In this document: positions 1-10,073 of the stretch, piece by piece
Layout of the letters: every line of letters begins with the position of its first letter
Numbering within the stretch: the stretch's first letter is position 1
DNA from: Tricholomella constricta
Taxonomy: Eukaryota; Basidiomycota; Agaricomycetes; Agaricales; Lyophyllaceae
Direction of reading: 5' to 3'
Assembly: GCA_013368375.1 (NCBI GenBank)
Contig: JAACJP010000010.1
Span: 682,001 to 746,000, forward strand
DNA length: 64,000 nt
The notes under the pieces: model-generated
What the model saw: the letters and a program-made list of their open reading frames with translations, nothing else
Database searches by the model: none
Told to the model about the DNA's origin: nothing
Made by a program: the position numbers and the translations under genes

Positions 1-1083
1 GCTTTCATTAGACTTTGCCAGCATGGATCCCACAGACCACACGCACATCCCATACGTCATTATACTCGTCCGTGCGCTCGAGGACTGGAAGAAATATGTA
101 CGCATGTCACATGCTCATTCTCAATCACGCGAGCTCACCTCCTTCAGCACGACGGCAAGCCGCCACTGACGTACCCAGAGAAGAAAGCCTTCAAGGCAGG
201 CATTCTCGCCATGAAGGTCAAATACGATGAAGAAAACTTTGACGAGGCCGAGTCACAGGCCTACCGCTGCTGGACTGAAACGAGCGTTCCCTCCGAGATC
301 GCAGCACTCTTCCAGGACCCCCAACTTGCATCACTTTCGCCTACATCGCCGCCATTCTTCCACCTCCTGTCAACGCTGCAAAAATTCACCCTTGAGCCCC
401 CACACACACTGCCGTTGACGAGCACTCTGCCTGACATGAAGGCGAGCACGAATCACTACATCCACCTGCAGAAGCTATACAAGGCGCGTGCGGAGGAGGA
501 GAAGGCGAAATTCAAGTCGCTTCTCACCATCCCGATCGACGATTCCGTGGTCGACTCGTTTGTCAAAAATTCACACGCGCTGAAGGTCCTACGAGGCAGC
601 AAGTGGGGCGCCCTGGATGCCGATCATACCCTCCTCGGTCAGTTCACCGCCCCCATACATCTCGTGTCTTACTTTCCTGACGTCCATAACAGCGAATGCA
701 ATCGCCAGCTCTCCCAAACAGACCGCCATTCATATGTCGTTGTCAGCTCTTTCAGCTTTGAATGTCAAGCAACCAACCACTGCTCCCACCGTCGAGGCAC
801 TTACCGCAGAGGCCCAAGCACTTCTCCCTCCAGGCACCACATTACCTGATGAGTTCTCCGATGCCGTAGGCGAGATGTACGTCCCAGATTCCATACACGC
901 TGTTCTATAAACTGGCTAACTTCTCCAAGCGCCCGTGCGCCAACGGCTGACCTTCCCAATACCGCAGCGCTGCTCGGCGGGCTTGTGGCACAGGAGGTCA
1001 TCAAGGTCATCACGAAACAGTACGTGCCGATCAACAGCTACTGTACCGTCGATTTAGTGGATACGTGGACTGGGGTCATCTAA
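1..1083 (+). CDS. ULA1: NEDD8-activating enzyme E1 regulatory subunit, 3' part
   Basis: C-terminal part of the APP-BP1/NAE1/Ula1 subunit, which with Uba3 activates NEDD8/Rub1 for cullin modification. The 5' end lies left of the window. Exons follow as <1-97, 148-637, 693-876 and 930-1083; all three introns are 50-56 bp GT-AG and keep phase. The diagnostic part is the end of the protein, where GGLVAQEVIKVITKQYVPIN matches the conserved family C-terminus, followed by a stop at 1081-1083. Upstream, the stretch around KVLRGSKWGALDAD also fits the family. The subunit lacks the catalytic cysteine in all known members, so none is expected. Ordinary housekeeping gene; identity rests on the terminal motif. 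Confidence 0.85.
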
Positions 1084-1978
1084 AGCGAGGACTCCGGTCT
1101 CGAAGCTTAGACCATTTTATAAACCACTGTAAACCACTTGTCGTTGCTGCGAACTGCTGTGCTGTTATCCTTGCACTCTTTTGTCCCTCCTATCTAAATA
1201 AAGGACGATCTCGAAAAACCCACTTTTTGAAGGTTGAAACGTCGATCGCAACGCTGTAATGTGCCTCTTCTCTTCTCCTTGATAGTTGTACGCATCTCAC
1301 TTGCGACCACTTTCTTCGCCGTGCCACGAGAGTATACCCAGCTGAGCCAGGTTGCGGAAAACAAGCCGATATATGATATATCGCCAATGTCCAAGGTTGT
1401 GAAAGCTAGCCATGTCATTGGAAGGTCTACAGGTTGGCCACGGGCCAACATGCGCGCCCAAAGAAGCAGGCAGAGCGAGATTCTGAGAAAAGAAAGCCAG
1501 GGATATGCTGAGATGCTCGTAGTCCGAGCGCCTGCGTCGTGCGTCGCCAATAAGAGCACCAACGAAGCCTTATCATTGCGAACGGCGAGCGCGGAGAGCG
1601 CCTCGAAGCATTTCACTTCGTCCACAGCCGCGTCGATGCCGACCGTGACATTGTGGTTGAAAACGCGTTCACATTTACTCGCGTAGTAAGGACGCGTGTG
1701 TTCGAGCCAGCGCAACCAGAGGATAACGCGTCGAAAAATGTCACGAAATGGCAGATTGGCTATGGCGCTAGTAGCTAGCCTAAGAAGAAGAAGAGAAAGC
1801 CGGGCATTGAGAATGATGAGGCTACGTTTGTCCGAGTCCGAGTCGTTGACGCACACACACGCGCCGCAGATTTATTCACACGCTCCTTGCACGCAGGCTT
1901 TGGCTCGGAACCGCGACGATTTTCGCAGTCTGAAATTCCGTACGTCGTCACCCCGCGCACGAGCCAGCCCTTGCTCAG
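1084..1978 (+). other. Unassigned stretch with a long, once-interrupted plus-strand frame
   Basis: No gene can be modelled with confidence. On the plus strand one frame stays open from about 1554 to 1960 except for a single TAG at 1776-1778. It reads like protein (charged runs such as DADRDIVVENAFTFTRVV, then a lysine-rich KKKKRKPG after the stop). No canonical intron removes the stop, so this may be a decayed gene. The minus strand is open over 1194-1856 too, but its reading is hydrophobic and less convincing. I do not recognise either product. Confidence 0.25.
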
Positions 1979-2703
1979 CTACAAGTTGTTTTTCTCGACA
2001 TCATCAGCTATCTTTCTTTTCTGCACGGCCCACTCAGATGTGCCAAGGTCAATAACTTTCAACCTCAAGGAGTTGCTAGAGTCAACTTGTGGCAATAATG
2101 CTGTCAAAGTCTTCATCATAACGGTACTGCGGTGGACCTTCCTCAATTTTTCGGTGGTAAGCTTCGGATGTTTCTTCCCACCCAGAATTCTTGGGGTCAC
2201 AAGGGTCTCCATTCAAGACTCTTGCAGCTCTTAGCTTGAGGCTGCTGTTAATGAAAGGCCCCGGGCCAGGTACTTCTGAAATATCAGCGCCTTTCATCAA
2301 CAGCGGGTTTTGTGCCTCTCGGAACTCTTACTCGCCGTCTACCCTTGCCCTTGTCTTGCCCTTACCGTGACAGCAGGCACAATAACATTGTACCTGGAAG
2401 AAAGCACTTCCTTACCGACAAGTGAGAGGCTGGCTTCTCCAGGTCGGATTACGATATCTTCGGGATTTCTCGCATCTGGCGATGCCACATTCAATGTGTG
2501 AAGGCTCACCGCCGCCTCTCAACTTTTTACTTTCTGGGGATAAGGCTGTCACCACTAGGCACTGTCAGGGACTTGAACATCACCGGTGTCTCTCCTGATG
2601 GCGTATCGAACCCTCGGACCTTCCTTGCGCTGGATAGTGCCTGAGGACTTTTCTTTCACCGGGTGGTACCTTTGACGAGTGTTGAGAGCGTCGCAGCCTC
2701 CAT
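1979..2703 (-). CDS. Possible small unrecognised spliced gene
   Basis: Several protein-like segments on the minus strand can be linked by GT-AG introns. They are a segment around NPEDIVIRPGEASLSLVG (about 2460-2385), one starting REAQNPLLMKGADISEVPG (about 2325-2130), and a charged C-terminus ending DDVEKNNL with a stop at 1979-1981. Joining the last two needs an unusually short intron of about 37 bp. Two alternative splicings are possible near 2500-2700, where the plus strand also has a plausible frame overlapping the start of the phospholipase-like gene. The product is not recognised. The strand is the better of two readings, not certain. Confidence 0.35.
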
Positions 2704-2749
2704 GTCGACACTATTTCAATCCACTCGAATCATGCTCGCGTCTCACACC

Positions 2750-4161
2750 ATGTCTTTTGATCCTGCAAAATACTGCAACTACAAGGCAAGGGAGCCTGCC
2801 ACCTTGCTCGCAGTCAAGGACGATCTAGTCGTGCTCTTTCCTTCAGCCCATATCCTTATACTCCACGAGAGCAACCGTCTCCATTTTTCTGATCAGGACT
2901 GCGCAGCGACCTATCACCTGGAAACGGATTACCGAGGTTTGTTCACCAGCACGTACGGTTACGACGTATATGTCTTGTGGGAGGCACTGTTCAAGTACGA
3001 TGGCAGCACGGAGTGCGTTTATCACTCTGTCTTTCTTTCTTTTTGGGACGGAACTGAGCATACAGTTCAGTGCTGGAGACTTTCTACTTGAGATGTCTAA
3101 TGAAGCAGTCTTAGACGAAGGCCATCATTACACTTTGAAACGAAAAGATGGGAAAGAGTGCGTTCTATCATACCTCCCCCTTTATATACCGTTTAATTTC
3201 TGGTTATTCTCCTAGCGACAATTCCCCGCTGCGCAGTACAGACTGGATGAAGGCCCTTGACGACGAACTTCTGCTCAACGAGATTACAATTCCAGGCACA
3301 CATAACAGCTGCTCCATTTGGGGTGACTTTATCTTCATCGCGAACGACTGGGCAGCCTGTCAATCGGCCGGACACGGTATCTCATGGCAGCTGAATGCAG
3401 GCATTCGTTTCTTGGACCTTCGAAGCCGCTGGAACTCCAGAGAGAGCTATCTTCAAATGTGTCATGGCATCTGGAACACCAACACCAGACTTGACGACGT
3501 CATTCGCGAACTATGCCTCTTCTTGCACAATCATCTGACGGAGACCATCCTTGTATCAATCCGATGCGAGGCCGGCGATGGCCCCGCGTTCGCTCAGGCC
3601 GTTCATGACCTTATCCACACCAACAAGCACCACTGGTTTCTTGGGACGAGCATACCCTCACTGCAGACCGCTCGGGGCAAAATCGTGTTGTTCCGACGCT
3701 ATGACGAAGCAAATGCCCCATACCTCGCCATCTCCGGCAGCATCGGTGGGATCTACAATCCAAAATTCCCTGAACCAGACGGTACCGTTGAAGCTCAGGA
3801 TGACTACAATCCGTACCAGCCTGGCTTCAGCCTCAATGATTGTTTCGACCGCAAAAGGGCGCAGGTTATCGCAATGTTCAGGAAGGCGTCTGCAGCGCAA
3901 TCCCCTCATCCCCTCTACATCAATTTCATCTCTGGTTACGTATGGAGTGGTTTTTTCTCGTCTCCTTCGGCCAAGCCAAAGGAGTTTGCATTGGAAATGA
4001 ACAAGAGACTTCACGGTCACCTCGACGAGCTCGATGGCCAGTTGAAGCCAGTCAAGCTCGGAGTGGTCGTTTTGGATTTCCCAGAGCAAGGGGCGAGCGA
4101 TGGGATGCGGCAAGACAATCACCTCATATACAGGCTCCTCCGTGCGAATTTCGTTCGGTGA
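2750..4161 (+). CDS. PI-PLC X-domain (PLC-like phosphodiesterase) protein
   Basis: Predicted PLC-like phosphodiesterase with a single phosphatidylinositol-specific PLC X domain, as in bacterial-type and fungal GPI/PI-PLC relatives. Modelled exons are 2750-3012, 3071-3157 and 3216-4161 (about 431 aa). The last exon carries the domain: PGTHNS near 3292-3309 supplies the first catalytic histidine, RFLDLR follows near 3404, and CHG near 3460 holds the second. The Y and C2 domains of eukaryotic signalling PLCs are absent, so a calcium-dependent signalling role is unlikely. The N-terminal 110 residues are not recognised. The ATG at 2750 has a good context (CACC before it), but in-frame ATGs at 2702 and 2732 are possible. 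Natural substrate is unknown. Confidence 0.75.
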
Positions 4162-4532
4162 ATTCAGTAATATACCGCTCATGGAGCCTTGGTTCCGACA
4201 GCTCTATAGAATAAGAACAGATGTCTTGAAACAGTATTGTTCGATCTTAAACGCTGCGTGCATGGCAGTCGAGGATGTCTTCAGACTCGTTTCACTCCAT
4301 GTACAAAGTGAACGGTAAATTCTCGTCAATGGAAAGCCATTCTCTGAGGCGAATTAATAGCAGCTTGAGAAAGTTCCAGCATGTCCCAAGACGAGAGAAG
4401 AATACCGCAACATATGTTTGTACTTTGTTCATTGTTCAACTTGCTGTCACTACAACGCTCCGTACTGGTTCCGATTCTGAATGTCCCTCAATTGCCTAGA
4501 TAGTACTTGTACACATATTCAAAGAAAGATTT
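4162..4532. other. Intergenic, convergent 3' ends
   Basis: This stretch lies between the stops of the PLC-like gene (plus) and the Asn/Ser-rich gene (minus). I see no coding frame or structured element. Confidence 0.5.
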
Positions 4533-5594
4533 TCAGTTGCCGACTATATAGCAGCGTAAGAAACACGTCTTTAGGAACTGCAAGAGATAAACTTAAACTT
4601 ACATCTACCGCCGTATTTGGCAAAGCCCTCCCTCAAGCCGTCACCGATCTTGTCCGCGGTTTGATCATCCTAAAAAACGCGTTTCCTAGTTGTCATAGAT
4701 AGATAAGATAGAGTGGATAGGTGGACCTACGAGGCTGTACCCAGCGCGCGTAGCAGCCTCCTTCACGCCCTTGTTCACCCAATCGTTGCTTGAGGAGTTG
4801 GTAGAAGATTCGTTGTTCGACGATCCATACGAATTGTTGTTGGAAAAAGAATTCTCGTTGTTGTTGGACGACCCGTAAGACTCGTTATTCGAAGAGCCGT
4901 AGGAGTCCTTGTTCGACGAACGATTGTTGTCGTTGTCGTTCGACGACCCGTAAGTATCATTGTTCGACGAGCCATAGGAGTCCTTGTTCGACGAACGATT
5001 GTTGTCGTTGTCGTTCGACGACCCGTAAGTATCATTGTTCGACGAGCCATAGGAGTCCTTGTTCGACGAACGACTGTTGTCGTTATCGTTCGACGACCCG
5101 TAGGTATCGGAAGAGCCGTAGGAATTGTCATTGGAAGAGCGGTTATTGTCGGACGAACCATAGGTGTTGGAAGAGTCGGTGTTAGAGTTGTTATCGTCGG
5201 AAGCACCGTATGTGTTAGACGACCCGTACGAGTCGTCGTTGGAAGAACGGTTGTTGTCGGATGATCCGTAGGTGTTGGAAGAGTCGTTGTTGGAAGAATT
5301 ATTGTTGTCATTGGAAGAACCATAGTTGTTAGAGGACCCGTAAGAGTCGTCGTTGGAAGCGCGGTTGGACGATCCGTAGGAATCATTGTTGGAAGATCCA
5401 TAGGATTCGTCGCGGTTGGACGATCCGTAGTTATCGTTGTTGGAAGACCCATAGGATTCACCTTTGGAGGCGCGATTATCGGATCCATAGGAATCGTCGT
5501 TGGTCGAGCGATCGTTGGAAGATCCGTAAGAGTCGGAACGATCGTTGGACGAGTTGAAGTCGTTGTTGTCAGAATCGCGGTTGTAGTTGGACAT
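4533..5594 (-). CDS. Asn/Ser/Gly/Tyr-rich repeat protein
   Basis: Exon 1 (5594-4731, 288 codons) is almost wholly low-complexity, built from SYGSSN-type units rich in Asn, Ser, Asp, Tyr and Gly, and is predicted to be disordered. It ends in a short ordered segment around WVNKGVKEAATRAGYSL. Exon 2 (4669-4603) adds DDQTADKIGDGLREGFAKYG, a helical tail I associate with small fungal stress or conidiation-type proteins, though without a firm family name. A possible third exon (4577-4533) follows a clean GTAAGT...CAG intron; without splicing the frame stops at 4571. A TATA-like element lies about 85 bp upstream of the ATG. The composition would suit a hydrophilic stress protectant or a condensate-forming protein; this is inference only. 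Confidence 0.65.
4880..5090. repeat. 75-bp coding minisatellite
   Basis: Inside the Asn/Ser-rich gene a 75-bp unit (25 codons) recurs with the phrase GTTCGACGAA at 4911, 4986 and 5061. The copies are nearly identical, unlike the degenerate short repeats on either side, so this part expanded recently. The period is a multiple of three and keeps the frame. Confidence 0.8.
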
Positions 5595-5676
5595 GGCTGA
5601 CGAGTATGATAATATGTAGAGCTGGATGAGAAGTTCTTACGGTGGACCGTGGCTTCTCTTATTCGCTTCGTGTGGC

Positions 5677-5686
5677 TTTATAAAAG
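5677..5686 (-). promoter_or_regulatory. TATA-like box of the Asn/Ser-rich gene
   Basis: CTTTTATAAAG on the minus strand lies about 85 bp upstream of the ATG at 5594. Confidence 0.45.
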
Positions 5687-6495
5687 CGAGAATGTCAGGG
5701 GCCTGATCCGGTCCTTCGCGTCCTGCCGGGACTCTATGAAATACGAGGTTGGATCATTTATGATTGCGGCGCTATTCTGACAGCCAAAATGGCCGGGAGT
5801 TCGTACCAGTCGCCCCTGGGCTGCGCATTCGGAGTATCTGGCGCACGTCGACGCCCAGTATGCAGCAGGCCCGATGCTTGATAAACGCAAACCCATCTGT
5901 GCTCAACTGTCCGCGTTATCTCGAAAGTCTAGCCGAGTATGACACAAGCTCAAGAACGCGGTGCATTCGCGGCCGGCTGCACCGATGCCATGAACAGGTA
6001 CCTTGATGTGCACAGCCTACCAGTGCTCAGCTGGACGTCTTCCTCGGCTGCCCCTGCAATTCCAATAGCCAGCGTGATTCTCGCGCTATTTATGTGGGGT
6101 AAAGACGGGGTGCGTTATCTTCTGGCAAATTCCAAACTGTCACTGTCAATCATAACTGCGACCCCATGACCAGGAGGACACGTTCGCGTATATCGAGCAC
6201 TTGTGAAAGCCGACGCCGGTTAAGGGTATGATTACTGCCGTTATCGAGAGAGAAAAGAGGTGAAGCTCTAGCGTCTAGAGCGTTTACGCCCGATGTTCAG
6301 ATCCCCGAGGATCGAGATTGCGCATGGAGTGCCGATAAGATGTGAGGGCAGTGCGTCAATGCAGTGACTGTCGAAATCGATTGTACCTGTGTGGTGCAGG
6401 ATGAAACGGAACGGAACTCGGAGGTTTGAACTTATCGTGTAGCGTGCGTGTGGCAGAACGATGACGTACATATGTTTTCACGACAGTTTGTTTAA
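5687..6495. other. Intergenic, no gene seen
   Basis: This holds upstream DNA of the Asn/Ser-rich gene and downstream DNA of BNA1. Open frames are short and not protein-like on either strand. Confidence 0.5.
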
Positions 6496-7186
6496 TTATT
6501 TAGCGTCTGCAACCAGCCCACAGACTTTACATTTCCTGAGGTCTTCTTGGTTCATCCATCTCTCGATTACGGGTTTAAGCTGTGTGCCCAAATCCGTCAC
6601 GTGAAAGGATTCCTCGTAGATGATCGTGGGCTCAGCATGCGTGGATGAAGTGCAATACCAACGCAGTCGATCTAAAGACCATGATCGTGGAATCAGCATT
6701 TTGAGGATCGGAACAGGCTTACCGATCGATTCTGCAGGCCTGACACGCTCGACGACAAGCCCAATAGTATTTTCATATCGCACTGGATTATGTGGTGTGT
6801 TTGCTGAGGAATATCGCTTTTCTGTCAGCTTGAAAGAGAGCAGTGGAATGAGATCTACTCACCGGGCAACAAAAACATCTCGCCTTCCTCTATTCTCACA
6901 TCTCTAAACACACCATCGTCTACGGTCCTCAGAAGCATACCACCCTTGTGCTGATAGAACCATTCCTACCATGGGATGGGATTGAACCAATCCTTGGTCA
7001 TGGAACGCCGATTATTCTCACCTCCGTTTGGTTTACATGGTAGTCGTTCCTTTGGTTTGGTCCACCGACTGCCATAACGATGAAGTCGCCACCCTTATAC
7101 AGACAAAAGTTGTTCACAGGAGGCTGTAGAAGATGCTGGTTCTGAGACAGCCATAGTGGAAAATTCAAAGGAGGTGGTAGAGGCAT
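6496..7186 (-). CDS. BNA1: 3-hydroxyanthranilate 3,4-dioxygenase
   Basis: Non-haem iron enzyme (EC 1.13.11.6) of the kynurenine pathway; it opens the ring of 3-hydroxyanthranilate on the way to quinolinate and NAD. Four exons (7186-7022, 6965-6863, 6803-6723, 6671-6496) give 174 aa, close to the fungal norm. The small cupin shows the expected residues: Arg46, iron ligands His50 and Glu56 in [14 protein letters not shown], His95 in NTPHNPVRY, Arg99 and Glu109. The C-terminus ends with CKVCG, one half of the metal-binding pair seen in some homologues. The start was chosen because [10 protein letters not shown] matches the conserved N-terminus of the family. Cytosolic. All splice phases agree, so identity is firm. 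Confidence 0.95.
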
Positions 7187-7486
7187 TGAAATAAATAGTA
7201 GTAGTCGAGGGAGGAATGAACAAAGTAGGCTGAGTCAAGCTTTAGTTGATCGGCAGTCCGGGACGGTCTCGCCGGTTTCGCGCCACGTGACTAATTTCCT
7301 GTCCCGCGTGACTGAGGTCCCACACGTGCCTGGCGGATTTTTCGAACAGGTTGCGTGTTTGTCAATCCCGTTTGTTTCCTCGCCTTCCTCTTGAGCTCTG
7401 CTCGTCTTGTTCTTATCTTCTCACTGCGAAAATATACCAAGTTTAGCAAGAGATCCATCCCCATCCAATCAACACTACCTAGAGTT
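7187..7486. promoter_or_regulatory. Shared divergent promoter region
   Basis: This 300-bp gap separates the BNA1 start (minus) from the next gene's start (plus). It must hold both promoters. No clear TATA box was picked out. Confidence 0.4.
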
Positions 7487-8612
7487 ATGGTTGCCTCGAC
7501 ATCGGCTACGCCAAATAATGGACACGCGCGGAAGCAGACGGTGGAGCGGGCGAAGGCGACCCATGTAGACTCACTGTACAATTTCTCTATCTTGCATCGC
7601 TGACGTTGTGTCCGCAGCTCTCAAGGCAGCTACAGCTGCGCCTCCAGTATGCCAGGCTGAAGGTCGATCACGGTTGGGTACGTGGGGACAAGGGCTCTAT
7701 CTTCGAATTTCCGTGTTCATCTGCCTCTGCTTCCAGCAAAAGCAGAACCTAAATGAAGTGGAAAACCTTTACTTCCATCACTCACACCAACGGGGTGCAA
7801 AACGCTACCCCTCTCCCTCCATGGTCGCCACTACTCTACGAGAGCCATCCTCATCTTATCCCAGCCCTCCCACAAACCCACCTCAGTCGTCGCTATCATT
7901 TAAGCTTGGTCCTTCATCTTTGTCGCGCACGCACACAAGCGCTAGCCTCGGCGCAGAAACGCCGCCACCGGAGGGGACGCTACTCGACAGTTCAAACCCT
8001 CATTCTACGTCGACATACGATCGTACCCCTCCTGAACGTAGAGATTCCGGTCCTTCAATCGATCCCACTGGAATGAGAAGCACTATCCAATTGGAAGTCG
8101 CTCAAGACACGAAATGCTCAACCACACCTTCTCCGGTTCCCCACCACGTTCCATCACCCGCGGCCGGGCCCTCACAATTCAGCCACGCGGCAAATTCTGA
8201 CGCCACAGGAAACCTCCACCGCAGCGACACCGTTCAAATTCCTTACACTTCCACCCCTACGTGGAGCCCGGCTTCGAGGCCAATGCCTTCATCATCCAAC
8301 CACTACCCGAACGTCATGCATCGGCACCCCCCAGCGCAGTCATCCCAATCCACCATGGGACCCAGCGATAACTCCTACAGTTTCTCTACCTCCTCCACCC
8401 TCACATACGACTCGTTTTGGTCATCTCACTCATCGTCGGCAGGCTCACGTTCCTTTCACGCCTCGCCAGCGAATATGATGACGGTCGGTGCTCATGGCGC
8501 GGATTCAAGTGGGACAGTTGATGCGCCGGGATCCTCAACATATCAGAATGCGGCTGGGCGAGGGGGGAGGCGGACGACTGTGGCACGAGCGACGGCAGGG
8601 AGAGAAGGGTAG
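7487..8612 (+). CDS. Ser/Pro-rich protein with a short N-terminal helix (possible GTB-like motif)
   Basis: Three exons (7487-7564, 7618-7677, 7737-8612) encode about 337 aa. The first two introns are phase 0 and about 53-59 bp. After splicing, residues about 27-58 form the only ordered-looking part, with LSRQLQLRLQYARLKVDHGW followed by NLNEVENLYFHH. The spacing of leucines, the aromatic residue and the following K recalls the short GTB motif of Whi5/Nrm1-type cell-cycle transcriptional regulators, but I cannot confirm this by eye. The remaining 270 residues are Ser/Pro/Thr-rich and predicted disordered, which also fits such regulators. Function unknown. Confidence 0.65.
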
Positions 8613-8681
8613 TGGGGCAATTGTGCGCATGACATATTACGAGTGATATATATTTTAATGGGTTGCTTGGAATATAACCAT

Positions 8682-9344
8682 CTATTTAGTCGCTTGTGTC
8701 TAGAGGACCTCGAAATTGGATACTTACGCCTGACAAGGCAGCCGCTCGTCGACGATATGATGGAGAGCTCTTTGGACTGTGGATCACGACCTGATTGCTG
8801 AGCGCTGCGCCAAGAAGCCGTGGTACGAGACAAGATAGACAGATCATCGAGCATCGTTACTTGCGAACAGGTAGTAGGAAGGTGTCTTGTTGAAGATCAA
8901 CTCTGCCGCTAGAGTTGTCATGTTCGACTAAATATGGTTGGGAAAATAAGCCGCGACAAACTTGACCTACGGCGTCGCCGGGCGGCTCAAGGCTGTACTG
9001 CTGAAGCGCGAAATCATTCGAGACAGGCCATGATAAGCGGCGCAAGTTTGGTGCAAAAAGTCCAGTCGGCGCGCATATTATAGGCCCCGCTGCAAGTCTG
9101 GAGATCCCCGAGGAAATGCTAGAGTCGTGGTCCAAAAAAGCTGAACTGCTGGGCAAGATCGTCACAGTTAGGCGCGCCGGAGTACTTACTAGGAGGTCTT
9201 GCCATCCCTAGAAATACAGGTCCGATAATGGTTTTGGCAAGGTTAAAAGTACGCCAGAGGCTCATACGCGGGTCCCCGGTCTAGGCACCTGTGTATAAGT
9301 GTAGCTATTAGATTGCCCCATGTCAACAGTCCGCGCGACCTCAT
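8682..9344 (-). CDS. Small unrecognised multi-exon gene
   Basis: Five exons fit together in phase: 9344-9253, 9207-9190 (18 bp), 9148-8861, 8797-8728 and 8699-8682, giving about 161 aa. Donors include GTAAGT and GTAACG, and each acceptor ends in AG. One intron is only 41 bp. The main exon reads through without stops (for example RLAAGPIICAPTGLFAPN, then SLEPPGDAVGQVCRGL), and the protein ends in a basic, Ser-rich tail. The frame stays open upstream of the chosen ATG (VSFGDVDIRWRYRI), so the true start may be further out. No domain is recognised. Four consecutive introns keeping frame argue for a real gene. Confidence 0.45.
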
Positions 9345-10017
9345 GATACGATATCTCCACCGAATATCAACGTCACCGAAGGATACTGTATTGGGTCAAG
9401 AAGCACCGGCTCCCAAAACCGACACTAAGCCTAGCTGAGCTATGACAAACGTGTACTTACATTCATCAGAGGTTGATCTCCCATGGTAGAGAAAGATAGC
9501 CTCGAAACGGGGGCATCAGTCGAAGGTCTTGAAGGGCAACACGGAGTTTAAGCGCAACGGTAGACCCAAATATAACCCTCTCGAAACAGGGACATACCTC
9601 TTCCTCCCTTGGCCGGGGTCGGTTCTAACTCCTGCGCTGACGCGTCAGTTGTACTATGTATATGGAGTCCCCAAATCTGATATTCTGATGATGAACGGGC
9701 GATCGTGATGGCGATAGCAGACTGTGCAAGATCAAAGCTTCCTAGGTGCGTGATGTTCCATCATCCTGTAAGCGATAGCAGTGGTGTGAAGGTAGTATTA
9801 TAAGGACGATAGACAGACCCATGGATGCGGGGAGCAGCCGCTGGGCGTTGCTCGGCGTAGGATGGCACATCAGACAGCCATCCATTCCCACGATACATTG
9901 GTCACTAGAAGGCTTCCGCTGCTTCTCTTTCAGCATTTCTTCATCACCAAGTACTGATAGTTGCTGATATCTGTCTCCTTTACGATACATCTCTTCTTCA
10001 TGACTCCGACCCAGCGG
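9345..10017. other. Intergenic, upstream of two genes
   Basis: No coding frame is supported. Two short similar phrases occur (CTCGAAACGGGGGCAT near 9502 and CTCGAAACAGGGACAT near 9581). Confidence 0.4.
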
Positions 10018-10025
10018 TATATAAG
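10018..10025 (+). promoter_or_regulatory. TATA box of the first alpha/beta hydrolase
   Basis: TATATAAG lies about 50 bp upstream of the ATG at 10074. Confidence 0.55.
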
Positions 10026-10073
10026 ACCCATGTAACCGAAGAAGCATACTAGCGCCCTCCCAGCACGTCAAAC

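Noticed and set aside
4880..5090. Regular repeats that might suggest a CRISPR array
   Set aside because: The repeats are direct, contiguous, in-frame and coding, without distinct spacers; the genome is eukaryotic.
4775..5488. Pro/Thr-rich minus-strand frame inside the Asn/Ser-rich gene
   Set aside because: It is the shifted frame of the same repeats. The SYGSSN frame has the ATG, the spliced tail and sensible composition.
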